64,000 nt of DNA from Paenibacillus pasadenensis DSM 19293 (GCF_000422485.1 NZ_KE383854.1:1-64000), one strand, 5' to 3'; positions 35,739 to 44,438 are shown, counted from the stretch's first letter. The notes: generated from the sequence alone by a model not told the origin. Numbers and translations: made by a program.

Positions 35739-35879
35739 GTGTCACAGGTTATTGTTTTTTTTGCCATTATTACTATTGTAGCAGTTATATTGCCTTTCAT
35801 TGTTGTGAAATCAGTAAGATCGACTCAATTTGGGCAAACGACTAAAAGACAATATGAAAGAAAAGATGATGATATATGA
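35739..35879 (+). CDS. 46-residue single-TM protein
   Basis: The protein reads MSQVIVFFAIITIVAVILPF, one TM helix (about residues 4-24), then a charged tail ending KRQYERKDDDI. The start is GTG with AAGGAGG 8 nt upstream, an optimal arrangement. A BlaI-type box covers its promoter region and it directly follows the M56 gene, so it probably belongs to the BlaI regulon. It has no homology I recognise; it could be a small regulator or signal peptide of the membrane peptidase. Confidence 0.6.
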   Translation: MSQVIVFFAIITIVAVILPFIVVKSVRSTQFGQTTKRQYERKDDDI

Positions 35880-35926
35880 AAGTATTCTAATAAACTTATT
35901 GGAGGATTATGACTAAAATAATCGAA

Positions 35927-35955
35927 TTAAACTATAACGTGTAGTCTAATATAAT
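35927..35955 (+). promoter_or_regulatory. BlaI-type box 4 and promoter of the riboswitch-NlpC/P60 transcript
   Basis: TTAAACTA-N7-TAGTCTAA (35927-35949) is followed directly by TATAAT (35950-35955). With TTAAAC as -35 the spacing is 17 nt, so the box would fill the promoter core. Transcription would then start at about 35962, the first base of the riboswitch. Confidence 0.7.
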
Positions 35956-35956
35956 G

Positions 35957-36080
35957 CCTAATTCTTTATTGAGGAAACGGGGGAACCATCTAGGGTGAAT
36001 TGCTTAAGGAAAATCCTTTAGCATAGGGATCTTCAACCGAACCCATAAGCTAACCTCGTAGGCAACGAAGGGAGAAGCAG
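35957..36080 (+). ncRNA. c-di-AMP riboswitch (ydaO/yuaA type)
   Basis: Conserved blocks are present in order: GAGGAAACGGGGGAACC, AGGGTGAAT, a variable stem, TAGGGATCTTC, CCGAACCC, and GCTAACCTCGTAGGC followed by GAAGGGAG. This is the ydaO/yuaA aptamer, which senses c-di-AMP and often controls peptidoglycan hydrolases. P1 can form between TTCTTT (35962-35967) and GGAGAA (36071-36076); the latter is the Shine-Dalgarno of the next gene. Only a few nucleotides separate aptamer and start codon, leaving no room for a terminator, so control is probably translational. Confidence 0.85.
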
Positions 36081-36082
36081 TT

Positions 36083-36559
36083 TTGAGAAAGCGTTTAATT
36101 GTTTTTTTATCATGCATGATGTTATTTATTGGTGGAGGAAGTGTGCTCGCAGATAAGTCCGCATCATCAGAGCTTATAGATTCAGTAGATGAAGTCATTG
36201 GAACTCCATATAAGTGGGGTGGCACAACGGTTAAGGGTTTTGATTGTTCGGGTTTTATCTTACATATCTTTAATCAGTTTGATGTGAAATTACCAAGAAC
36301 ATCTAAATCGCAGGCTGAGGTTGGTAATAAAGTTGATAAAGAGGAGCTACGTGAGGGTGATCTCGTATTCTTCAACACAAGTGGAAGAGGAATCTCTCAT
36401 GCCGGCATTTACATAGGGGAAGGAAAGTTTGCGCATTCTTCTTCGAGCAAAGGAGTTACCATCAGTAAGCTGAGTGATGATTATTATGAGAAACGTTATG
36501 TAACGGCCCGGCGTGTAGTAACCGAAGATACATTTACTGCGATGATGGATTCAAAGTAA
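36083..36559 (+). CDS. Secreted NlpC/P60 peptidoglycan hydrolase
   Basis: This 158-residue endopeptidase has a signal peptide (about residues 1-24, RKRLIVFLSCMMLFIGGGSVLA) and an NlpC/P60 domain with catalytic Cys in FDCSGFI (about 55), then SHAGIYIG with the catalytic His (about 105) and the polar third residue region FAHSSSSKG. It cuts D-gamma-Glu/diamino-acid bonds in stem peptides. It has no cell-wall-binding domain. The start is TTG, with GGGAG in the riboswitch P1. Expression is predicted to fall when c-di-AMP is high. A terminator follows. Confidence 0.88.
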   Translation: MRKRLIVFLSCMMLFIGGGSVLADKSASSELIDSVDEVIGTPYKWGGTTVKGFDCSGFILHIFNQFDVKLPRTSKSQAEVGNKVDKEELREGDLVFFNTSGRGISHAGIYIGEGKFAHSSSSKGVTISKLSDDYYEKRYVTARRVVTEDTFTAMMDSK

Positions 36560-36564
36560 TTAAG

Positions 36565-36600
36565 GGATGGACGGTTAGGTACTTATAACCGTCCATTTTA
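36565..36600 (+). terminator. Terminator after the NlpC/P60 gene
   Basis: ATGGACGGTTA / TAACCGTCCAT is followed by TTTTA, 5 nt after the stop codon. Confidence 0.85.
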
Positions 36601-36636
36601 ATGCAATAAAATAAAAGCATCTATGGGGTGTCGGTA

Positions 36637-37170
36637 ATGAAACTGGCAGTTTCGAATCGTAAAATCATTCAAATTTCTATTCTAATATTTGTATTAGCGG
36701 TAGGTGGGTTTGCCATAGGAAAGACCTTTATAAAAACAAACAATTATCCTCAAGTAGGTGGAGAGCCTCCTACAATTGAACTAACAGATATGGAAGGGAA
36801 CGTACATCGTATATCTGATTATATAGGGAAACCGTATATTATTAATTTTTGGGGTACCTTTTGTCCTCCATGTGTCAAGGAAATGCCTGAGTTTCAGCGA
36901 CAATATGAAAAGTGGGGTAGTAAAGGATTAAAAGTTCTTGCTATTAATTTAAGTGAAGACGATTTGACAGTTAGGAACTTTTTGCAGAAATTCGAATTAG
37001 AGTACACGATCTTACGTGATCGGAATAGGGTTACTGAAAGACGATTTGGTCTAAAAGCTTACCCAACAACCTATTTTGTTAAAGCAGACGGGACGATAAT
37101 GGGAATTTACGTCGGTGGCATGACGGAGAGTGATATTAATGAGAGAGTGGAAGGCTTGTTCAGTAATTAA
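36637..37170 (+). CDS. ResA/TlpA-like membrane-anchored thioredoxin
   Basis: This 177-residue protein has an N-terminal TM anchor (about residues 9-27) and an external thioredoxin-like domain with active site C-P-P-C (NFWGTFCPPCVKEMPEF, about 69-85) and cis-Pro in KAYPTTYFV. ResA-type proteins reduce apocytochrome c or copper-chaperone disulfides. The start is the ATG at 36637 with GGGGTG upstream; a GTG 9 nt earlier would place the SD inside the gene. It could deliver reductant during oxidase copper assembly, opposite in direction to BdbD. Confidence 0.87.
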   Translation: MKLAVSNRKIIQISILIFVLAVGGFAIGKTFIKTNNYPQVGGEPPTIELTDMEGNVHRISDYIGKPYIINFWGTFCPPCVKEMPEFQRQYEKWGSKGLKVLAINLSEDDLTVRNFLQKFELEYTILRDRNRVTERRFGLKAYPTTYFVKADGTIMGIYVGGMTESDINERVEGLFSN

Positions 37171-37251
37171 AGAGATCGATATTAGATCAATTGTGACACG
37201 TAAGTGATTTCATTTTTTTGATGGAATTTTATTGGACGTTTAAATGGAGAG

Positions 37252-37449
37252 GTGGCGGTCATCGTTTTCGCCGGTTCACCGATGTACGCAACTTATGAAC
37301 ACGCTGATCAGCTATCTGCTTTACTTGGTCCGATTGATGATCAACAGTTAGGAGGAGTCATCATGAAATTTGTTCAAGAAGGAGCGCTTGCGTATGCGCT
37401 CGCTCGACTCGTATCAGCATGGCGAAAAAGAGAATTGGTGGAGGATTAG
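37252..37449 (+). pseudogene. C-terminal fragment of a CtaG-type oxidase assembly protein
   Basis: The 65 residues end with SALLGPIDDQQLGGVIMKF, where D-Q-x-L-G-G-x-I-M is the hallmark of the CtaG (caa3 assembly) family C-terminus. The other TM helices are missing and no SD is seen, so it is a truncated remnant. It points to an earlier oxidase assembly gene at this place, cut off where Tn7-like end sequence now follows. Confidence 0.65.
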
Positions 37450-37474
37450 CACTTTAATTTCGATAATGCAGCGG

Positions 37475-37492
37475 CAGTCTAGGACTTTATCG
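37475..37492 (+). repeat. Relic TnsB-like site (left-end type)
   Basis: CAGTCTAGGACTTTATCG, preceded by GCAGCGG, matches the first left-end site of the nested element (14272, preceded by GCAGTGG). It stands between two truncated genes, so it looks like a leftover end of a third Tn7-like insertion. Confidence 0.65.
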
Positions 37493-37537
37493 TTCAAGGC
37501 TGCCGATTGTCTTCTTAAACAAGTCAATCCCCTGAAA

Positions 37538-37621
37538 AATAAGAGTTTTTCTAATGGATGGACTTTAGCAGACCCTATTGCAAGTGTGCTGGTAGCCATC
37601 ATGATCACGATCAGCGCTTGA
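37538..37621 (+). pseudogene. Fragment of a cation diffusion facilitator transporter
   Basis: An in-frame stretch reads NKSFSNGWTLADPIASVLVA and ends MITISA before a stop. W-x-x-D-P-x-A-S-x-x-V-A is a conserved TM segment of CDF (CzcD-like) exporters. Only about 27 codons remain. It abuts the relic transposon end. Confidence 0.55.
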
Positions 37622-37727
37622 GTGCCTCGGCTATAAGAATAAATATCCGTAACTAAATAAAATTGATTAAAAAATTTATTTTCGGATAAAATTACAGATA
37701 TCAAAAGTCTTTAAAAGAGGTGTCAAC

Positions 37728-37910
37728 ATGATATTTGAAATTACTGAAGAGATGGAACAAAAAATTGAGGAATGGGATTCATGTGATGCAACAGATGTAA
37801 CAGGAGCGAGATTATCATTCACATTTATTCCCACAGGACTTGGATTAGTCATTATAGTCAATTGCGATGTTTGTAAAAGAATCCTGGACCTTACTGAAGA
37901 CTGGGGGTGA
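37728..37910 (+). CDS. Small hypothetical protein
   Basis: This 60-residue acidic protein starts MIFEITEEMEQKIEEWDSCD and contains a C-terminal C-D-V-C (VNCDVCKRILDL), a possible single metal site. AAGAGGTG lies 7 nt before the ATG. It has no recognised family. It stands alone about 280 nt upstream of tnsA and may belong to the transposition module's leader region. Confidence 0.55.
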   Translation: MIFEITEEMEQKIEEWDSCDATDVTGARLSFTFIPTGLGLVIIVNCDVCKRILDLTEDWG

Positions 37911-38075
37911 CTAATTACTTCAGTTAAGTATGCAAGAAGACAATTCGGAACAGTGGTTAAGTTAGCCCAATTCATGCTTGTAAGTTACACACGTTTTACT
38001 GAATTTTAATAACAATAATTACTTGCGTAACATTATATAATGAAACATTTAAATACTAATTCGAAATTTTTATTA

Positions 38076-38104
38076 TTGACATACATAATATGTTAATTTA
38101 ACAT
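38076..38104 (+). promoter_or_regulatory. tnsA promoter with palindromic operator
   Basis: TTGACA (38076-38081) and TAACAT (38099-38104) are 17 nt apart. The odd-length palindrome ATGTTAA-T-TTAACAT (38090-38104) ends with the -10 and would allow repression by a dimer, likely a transposon-encoded or host factor. The leader to the tnsA start is about 75 nt. Confidence 0.7.
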
Positions 38105-38186
38105 CAAAATTATAATGCAATTGCTTGGTGTTGTTATTATGTTCAGAGTATATGAGTTAATTTGTATGAGCCATGGAGGTGATGAG

Positions 38187-39035
38187 ATGTCTCAAAGGGG
38201 TTCGCGAATAGCGAAGATGCAAACGAATTACATAAAGAAAGGAAGAGGGCAAGGCTCTGGGAAAGATTATAAGCCATTTATTCAAGCTCACGATAACAAG
38301 ACGGCCTCAGAAGGATGGTTAACGCGTCATAAAGGGTGGAAGACAAATCGTATTCACCATACGTTATCGGAACATGAAAGGAAATTCCTGTACTTTTGCG
38401 AGTGGTCTGATAGGATAACAGACATCCGCGAACAATGGGCGCTACTGCCTATTGAAAAGACGATTGAAATCTCGGAACAACTTGGAATTAGACATGCAAA
38501 TGTAGATGGCACACCAGTTACGATGACCACTGATTTTAGACTCACTTTGCAAACTTTAACAGGTACTGTAGATGAAATTGTAACGGTCAAACCAAAATCG
38601 AAGCTTGATGAACGGACTCTTGAACTCTTTGAAATTGAACGTAGGTATTTTGCAGAAGAAGGAACACCTTGGAGGATTATTACTGAGGAAGAAATACCTG
38701 AGACGTTAGTGGCTAACGTTGAATGGCTTTGTGAAGCAAAATACTTAAATACTAGACCAGGAATTGATGAAGAACTTCTATCCTTAGTGTCAGAGGAATT
38801 GTATGATCTCATTGTGTATGATGCAGGACAATCATCTATAAGTAAAATGTGCTTGCTTACTGATAAAGAGTTTGGTTTACGGAATGGGGCGTGCTTATTT
38901 ATATTGCAGCATATGCTTGCCAATAAGAGATGGAAAACAGACATGCATTCAAAGAAGATTAAAGAATTAGAGCCAATTGTAATTCATTCGAATAACCAAA
39001 GAATTACATCAACTAGCTCTATTCATTTTGCTTAG
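38187..39035 (+). CDS. tnsA: Tn7-like transposase subunit TnsA (endonuclease)
   Basis: This 282-residue restriction-type endonuclease cuts the 5-prime ends of the transposon, giving cut-and-paste movement. Catalytic residues fit the E-D-x-K pattern: Glu in LSEHERKFLYF, Asp in TTDFRL, and Lys in VTVKPKSKL. A C-terminal winged-helix region that contacts TnsC follows (about 170-282). The start is 38187, chosen for GGAGGTGA upstream and because the longer frame from 38115 begins almost at the predicted transcript start. The tnsB start lies 16 nt after its stop. Confidence 0.92.
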   Translation: MSQRGSRIAKMQTNYIKKGRGQGSGKDYKPFIQAHDNKTASEGWLTRHKGWKTNRIHHTLSEHERKFLYFCEWSDRITDIREQWALLPIEKTIEISEQLGIRHANVDGTPVTMTTDFRLTLQTLTGTVDEIVTVKPKSKLDERTLELFEIERRYFAEEGTPWRIITEEEIPETLVANVEWLCEAKYLNTRPGIDEELLSLVSEELYDLIVYDAGQSSISKMCLLTDKEFGLRNGACLFILQHMLANKRWKTDMHSKKIKELEPIVIHSNNQRITSTSSIHFA

Positions 39036-39051
39036 AGAAAGGGGTGTTTTT

Positions 39052-41220
39052 TTGCATCTTGTTATAAATTCTATCATTGAACGATTAAATGTAAATCTCG
39101 AAACAGAAGTTCTCTTGCGGGTGCTCTGGATTTCAGATGATAAGAAGAATGTTGTGGTTGTGAATATTAATGATCACCGTAAAATGACACTTCCATTTTT
39201 TCTTGATTATGAGGACATGATCGAGGAATTAGAGGCGGGAATGAGCAGAATCATTGAGCTGGAGGTTGATATGCAACTCCTGTCCCCAGATGATGATTAT
39301 CTCGATAAATATAAAGCAAACCGTAACCGAAGATGGGAACTTATTAAGGATATTGTAAAAAAAGAACCTGAAATTTACTTACCAGAGAAGAGGGGGAAAC
39401 TCATTACAGAAGCTCATCTGACTTCCAATAAGCCAAAAAAAGTTATTAGAAACTACTTAAAAAAATATTGGTATTACGGTAAGACTATTAATGGACTATT
39501 AGATAATTATTTTGATTGTGGTGTTTCAAGTAAAAGGAGGAATTATAGAAGAAAACCAGGGCGTGTATCTGATAATCGCTATCTAGTTACTGAATCGGAC
39601 AAAATAAACTTTATTTCGGCGATTAAGTTGTTTCATAAGCGCCAAGGAATGAACATTAAAACAACACATGAGCGTATGTGCGAAACGTATTATAAACGGG
39701 GATTTTATCGGAAATATGGAGTGAGAGTACCCATTGTAAATCCTGATCAGGCTCCAACTCTTCGTCAATTCAGATACTGGTATACCCAAAATTCAACCTT
39801 GTTCTCGAGATATTCAAATAGGCATGGGAAGCGACGGGCATCAATTGATGTTCGCCCGATGCAAGGGAACTCTTCGGAAAGAGCATCTTGTGTAGGTGCT
39901 GTATTTGAGATTGATGCCACACGTTCAGATGTCCTCCTTGTGTCATTTGATAGAAAGACGATTCTCGGAAAGCCAACGCTTTACATAGTAATTGATGTTT
40001 TTAGTAGATTGGTTGTCGGCTATCATGTTAGTCTAGCTTCAGAATCCTGGCTAGAAGCTATGATTGCGATGGAACATGCAGCAACAAGCAAAGTTGAAAA
40101 CTGTAAGAAGTTTGGCATCGATATAACGGAAGAAGAGTGGCCATGTCATGCATTGCCGAAGTATCTAGTCGGGGATCGTGGTGAGCTGAAGGCCCAATAT
40201 ACCGAAAGGTTTGTAAATTTAGAAGTTGATGTATTGAATGCACCTTCCTACCGTGGCGATTTAAAGCCATTTGTTGAATCACGATTTCATATTACAAATG
40301 AAACCATTCGGCAATTATTACCCGGATCCACAGAGGCGCAACCTAAAGTTAGAGGCGATCATGATCCAGCACGAGATGCTGTTCTAACTATTGAAGAATT
40401 CAATCGATTTTTAATTGTGTTTTTTATGACCTACAACAAGAGCGCAGTTAGTGAAGAGTTCAAGCCCACGAAAGAAATGTTCGTGGAAAAAGTAGAACTA
40501 ACACCGTTAAAGATTTGGTCCTGGGGAAAAGGGAAGAGATTGCTTCACGAAAAAACTAGAAGTGAAATTCGATATAACCTATTACCTCGAGCACAAGGAA
40601 AAGTAACACGATTCGGAATCGAATTTAAAGATTTGTACTACACCTGTGACATAGGTTTGAAAGAAGGATGGTTCGAAGGAGAAGGGAGAATAAACGGTCA
40701 AAAATATATTGAAATTAGCTATGACCCAAGAAACTGCAGCAGTATCTTTTTAAAACATAAAAAAGGGCTGATCCAATGTAGTTTGACTGGTCAGTCAAAG
40801 GAATACGAAGGGCTTCACTTTGAGGAAATTGCTAAAATTACGGAGTACAAGAATGAAGAGATTAAACAACAGGAAAAAAACGAAAAGCAGCATAAAGCTG
40901 AACTTCACGCTTATACTCAGCAATTGAATAAAACAGCCATAAAGGAAACGAAAGAAGTTATAAATGATAAGAGCTTCTATTCAAGACAACAAAACAAACG
41001 TCAAAGGCGCCATGAGGATAGTCGAACTTGGGGAGCACAGAATGCTTGGTCAAATCCTGAGGCGAATTTATCGCCAGTTGAGGCGGAAAAATCCCGCATT
41101 ATACCTTTTCCTAATGATGAAGCTGAAGAAACTTCGTTGATTGACATGCATTCAAAAGATGTCCAAGCATTGTTTTCGGCTAAAAATAGAGATCGAAGGA
41201 GAAAGCATAATGATGAATGA
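39052..41220 (+). CDS. tnsB: Tn7-like transposase TnsB (DDE integrase)
   Basis: This 722-residue DDE transposase binds the end repeats and joins 3-prime ends to the target. N-terminal helix-turn-helix regions (about 60-240) precede the integrase core: first Asp in VFEIDATRSDV, second in YLVGDRGELKA, and Glu in LKPFVESRFHITNE. A C-terminal beta-barrel and a charged tail that contacts TnsC follow. The start is TTG at 39052, preceded by AGAAAGGGG; an ATG at 39028 overlaps tnsA and lacks an SD. Its stop overlaps the tnsC start. Confidence 0.93.
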   Translation: MHLVINSIIERLNVNLETEVLLRVLWISDDKKNVVVVNINDHRKMTLPFFLDYEDMIEELEAGMSRIIELEVDMQLLSPDDDYLDKYKANRNRRWELIKDIVKKEPEIYLPEKRGKLITEAHLTSNKPKKVIRNYLKKYWYYGKTINGLLDNYFDCGVSSKRRNYRRKPGRVSDNRYLVTESDKINFISAIKLFHKRQGMNIKTTHERMCETYYKRGFYRKYGVRVPIVNPDQAPTLRQFRYWYTQNSTLFSRYSNRHGKRRASIDVRPMQGNSSERASCVGAVFEIDATRSDVLLVSFDRKTILGKPTLYIVIDVFSRLVVGYHVSLASESWLEAMIAMEHAATSKVENCKKFGIDITEEEWPCHALPKYLVGDRGELKAQYTERFVNLEVDVLNAPSYRGDLKPFVESRFHITNETIRQLLPGSTEAQPKVRGDHDPARDAVLTIEEFNRFLIVFFMTYNKSAVSEEFKPTKEMFVEKVELTPLKIWSWGKGKRLLHEKTRSEIRYNLLPRAQGKVTRFGIEFKDLYYTCDIGLKEGWFEGEGRINGQKYIEISYDPRNCSSIFLKHKKGLIQCSLTGQSKEYEGLHFEEIAKITEYKNEEIKQQEKNEKQHKAELHAYTQQLNKTAIKETKEVINDKSFYSRQQNKRQRRHEDSRTWGAQNAWSNPEANLSPVEAEKSRIIPFPNDEAEETSLIDMHSKDVQALFSAKNRDRRRKHNDE

Positions 41221-42928
41221 CTCCTTTGCAAACCTAAAGGGTTCACATTGTATGGCCCAATATAAACAGCAGCTAATACCGCAAAATCAAGATAACCCCT
41301 TTATTGAAGCAATCCCGGATCGGGTAACGATGGAACAATTTATTGATGTTCTATCGAGCGTGCCTCCTGTTTTACCCGATTATAGAAATTTATCGGTTGA
41401 AGATCGATTAGAGTTTGTTCAGCAAATTAAACCTCATTTCTGGCTTACACTCCCCTCACATTATGATAAATATCGAAATATTTATTCTATGATAAAAATC
41501 GGATATCAATCACGTAATCCTCTTCAAGCCGTATATAATAGACAATTTGCCATTGGAGTAGATAAGATATTTCAAGCGGGTATCGATGAGAACGGTGCTA
41601 ATCTTGCAGGAGTAGTGCAAACAGCGCAAAGCCATGTCGAAATTGCAATAAGTGGATGGGGGAAATCGCAAATATATGAAAGAATGTTGATGTATTTATT
41701 TCCACAAGTGATTCATCATAGTGAGTACAAATGCAGAAAACTACCGGTTACTCAGGTAACTTGGTTAAAGGTTGAGTGTCCTTTTAATAAGTCAGTGGGA
41801 GCTTTTTGTAAAAATGTTTACGCAGAAGTCGATCGCATATTGGGGACGGATTTCTATGAAAAATTTGGTGAAAAACCTGGAAGAATTGACGCGCTTGCAA
41901 GAAGGTTAATTAAAGTGGTTTCCCAGATAAATTTAGGCGTCCTTGTAATAGATGAAATCCAAAAGATTCAAAAAGCATATTCCGGCGGTACGGAGGATAT
42001 GATTGACTTCATTACAGAGCTTGTAAATACCATAGGCATTCCAGTAGTACTGTTGGGCTCATATAAAGCGCTGTATCTATTTAAAGATTCACTTGCGAAT
42101 ACACGTAGAGGAATTGCAAATGGATTTACTGAAAATATTTCTGGATACATGTTAGAAGATAGCTGGGAGTGGAGGGAACTTATAGATAACTTGTGGGATA
42201 TTCAATATACAAGGAAATACACCGAAATGACAGATGAGATTAGGAAGGCTTTGTATGAAAATTCTCTGGGGATTCCTGATTTGGCTGTAAAATTGTTTAT
42301 GCACGCGCAATCAAGAGCGATTGTAAGTGGTGGAGATGAAAAAATAACAGTATCACTCATTAGAGATGTAGCAGGTAAGAGTTTGAAACTCGTGCAACCT
42401 ATATTTAAAAGAATGCTGTCTGGTGATACTTCAGCCTATGCAGCATTTGATGATGTAAAGCCTGATTGGGTTGCTCTAAATGGTTATATTAAGGAAGCAG
42501 AACATCGAGTTATTATTACTGGAAACTTAGCAAGGGAGCATTCTAGAGCTCTTCAGCAAAAGGATAAGTATGAGATTTTAAAGAAATTATCTGATTTTGC
42601 CCTACGCCTAGGTCAAATGCCAGCACATGCTGAAACCCTTTCAAACCAGGTCTATGATTCTAGTGAGGGAATGGGAGATTTAGAAAGTATGTTTGCTCAA
42701 TTGGCCCAATTAGCATTAGGAAATACAGTATCAGATCCAGGAGAACAAGGAAATAAGGTTGGAGCCCTTCCAAGAAATAGGCCGACAAAAAAAGTAAAAC
42801 CCGAATTAGATGAACAAGATATTCGTTATATAGTCCAAGAAGGTCATCGACGGGGACTAACAACAGAAGAAGTTTTGGGGGAAAGTGCAATCATTAGAGG
42901 AATAGACGATTTGTTGAGCAGTAATTAG
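41210..42928 (+). CDS. tnsC: Tn7-like AAA+ regulator TnsC
   Basis: This 572-residue ATPase links target selector (TniQ/TnsD) to transposase and mediates target immunity. Walker A is AISGWGKSQ, Walker B is LGVLVIDEIQK, and sensor-1 is PVVLLGSYKAL; the C-terminus (about 440-572) is a charged extension. The start is 41210, where GAAGGAGAAAGC precedes ATGATG; a longer frame from 41141 would lie in tnsB. It overlaps the end of tnsB by 11 nt and is followed by tniQ after 13 nt. Confidence 0.93.
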   Translation: MMNDSFANLKGSHCMAQYKQQLIPQNQDNPFIEAIPDRVTMEQFIDVLSSVPPVLPDYRNLSVEDRLEFVQQIKPHFWLTLPSHYDKYRNIYSMIKIGYQSRNPLQAVYNRQFAIGVDKIFQAGIDENGANLAGVVQTAQSHVEIAISGWGKSQIYERMLMYLFPQVIHHSEYKCRKLPVTQVTWLKVECPFNKSVGAFCKNVYAEVDRILGTDFYEKFGEKPGRIDALARRLIKVVSQINLGVLVIDEIQKIQKAYSGGTEDMIDFITELVNTIGIPVVLLGSYKALYLFKDSLANTRRGIANGFTENISGYMLEDSWEWRELIDNLWDIQYTRKYTEMTDEIRKALYENSLGIPDLAVKLFMHAQSRAIVSGGDEKITVSLIRDVAGKSLKLVQPIFKRMLSGDTSAYAAFDDVKPDWVALNGYIKEAEHRVIITGNLAREHSRALQQKDKYEILKKLSDFALRLGQMPAHAETLSNQVYDSSEGMGDLESMFAQLAQLALGNTVSDPGEQGNKVGALPRNRPTKKVKPELDEQDIRYIVQEGHRRGLTTEEVLGESAIIRGIDDLLSSN

Positions 42929-42941
42929 GGGAGGAGATCGA

Positions 42942-44438
42942 ATGAAATCACTCGTTTGTTTTCCAGAGCCGTTTCCAGATGAAGACTTTAGAAGTATTAT
43001 TTTTAGGTACCATTTACGGTCAACAAATACACAGTTTTCAGAGAGTCAATTCGAATTGTTTGGTGTACGATCAAACAAACAAGATGTATTTCCTAAAAAA
43101 CTTAACCATTTAATTGAAAAACTCACTATTGGACATACCTTCACGATAGAAGGGTTTCTATTTAACAATACGTGGTATGGACTGTATAAAGTGTTTTTAT
43201 CAACTGAACGGAACGAGAGACTACTTAATAATATTAAATACGGAGCAGCAAATCTGGGTATTACATATATTGGTCATTCTGTTCTTACATCCGAGATAAA
43301 ATTTTGTCCGATATGCGTAGACGATGACGAGAAAAAATATGGTGAAGTTTATATACATCGATTGCATCAAATTTCATTTCTCGATATATGTCCAAAGCAT
43401 TATGCGAGGTTGCTTTCACAATGCCCATTATGTAAGTTGAATTTATTTAATCTTAATTCATTCGTATATCTTAAGTCTATGGTTTGTAGCTGTGGACAAA
43501 AATTACCCATAAACTATGTATACAGAAATGATGAGCACGTCACTATTCAAATTTCATTGTTAAATGATTTAGTTTCACTTCGAGAACTTCATCATCAAAT
43601 TTCAATTGAGTACTTTCGTTATAAAATATTAGACAAGTTAAATGATATCGGTTACATTACGCCTGCTGGATTAATTTTAAAAAGTCAGCTTTTTTCTGAT
43701 TTAAATAATTTACCGTCAAACGAGATACTAAAAGCACTCAGCTTAACAAATAAGAGTTTATCTCATGGATACAATATCTTTAATAAGAAGTCTATGGTTA
43801 ACTTTATTGGATTCTATCTTTTTCTGGCTCATCATCTGGGTAGTACTTTAGTGGAAATATTAAAACCAAATCGGGTAATGAGAGAGAAGGTTACTCGTAT
43901 AAACGTTTTGATTAGCAATAAAAAGCAGCCTTGCATATTCTCAGCGGGGCTTAGTGAGTTAATACAGGCGAAACAGCAAGTGAGTTCAACAAGTGAAGTA
44001 GATAAACGAGAAATGATACGACAGAGAATGAACAATTTTTTGTTGAAAAATGAATGTATGACTCGAAAAGAAATAAGAATGAAGCAATATTCCATATTCA
44101 CTTGGTTAGTGAAAAATGATGCAGAATGGTTTAAAGATAGGGCTATTAAGAAAATAGATTCAAGAATCAGGGAGATGTATTTCATCGAAATGGATAAAGA
44201 TTTACAGCAAAAGATTAAAGATGCAGGTAATAGAATTGGTTCAGACTATCATTCATCTGTTGATCAAATGACTATACTTAGCTTTCTCAGTGCGTCCGAT
44301 AGATTCCACTTTAAGACCTTTGCTCATGACTTCTTACCTGCGGCAAGACAAGAGATTGCCAATTACGTAGAGTCTCCAAAACAATTTATATCTCGAGTAA
44401 ACCAAGATATTGTAAATCATAATTATAACAAGGAATAA
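42942..44438 (+). CDS. tniQ: TniQ/TnsD-family target selector 1
   Basis: This 498-residue protein has the N-terminal TniQ domain (FPEPFPDEDFRSIIFRYHLR, residues 6-25) with zinc-finger pattern FCPICVDDDEKKYG...HQI...CPKH...CPLC (about 122-165) and SCGQK, followed by a longer DNA-binding C-terminal part. Tn7 TnsD (508 residues) has the same layout and recognises glmS. One of the two TniQ proteins here should bind attTn7. It is transcribed with tnsABC, with GGGGAGGAGATCGA before the ATG. Confidence 0.9.
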   Translation: MKSLVCFPEPFPDEDFRSIIFRYHLRSTNTQFSESQFELFGVRSNKQDVFPKKLNHLIEKLTIGHTFTIEGFLFNNTWYGLYKVFLSTERNERLLNNIKYGAANLGITYIGHSVLTSEIKFCPICVDDDEKKYGEVYIHRLHQISFLDICPKHYARLLSQCPLCKLNLFNLNSFVYLKSMVCSCGQKLPINYVYRNDEHVTIQISLLNDLVSLRELHHQISIEYFRYKILDKLNDIGYITPAGLILKSQLFSDLNNLPSNEILKALSLTNKSLSHGYNIFNKKSMVNFIGFYLFLAHHLGSTLVEILKPNRVMREKVTRINVLISNKKQPCIFSAGLSELIQAKQQVSSTSEVDKREMIRQRMNNFLLKNECMTRKEIRMKQYSIFTWLVKNDAEWFKDRAIKKIDSRIREMYFIEMDKDLQQKIKDAGNRIGSDYHSSVDQMTILSFLSASDRFHFKTFAHDFLPAARQEIANYVESPKQFISRVNQDIVNHNYNKE

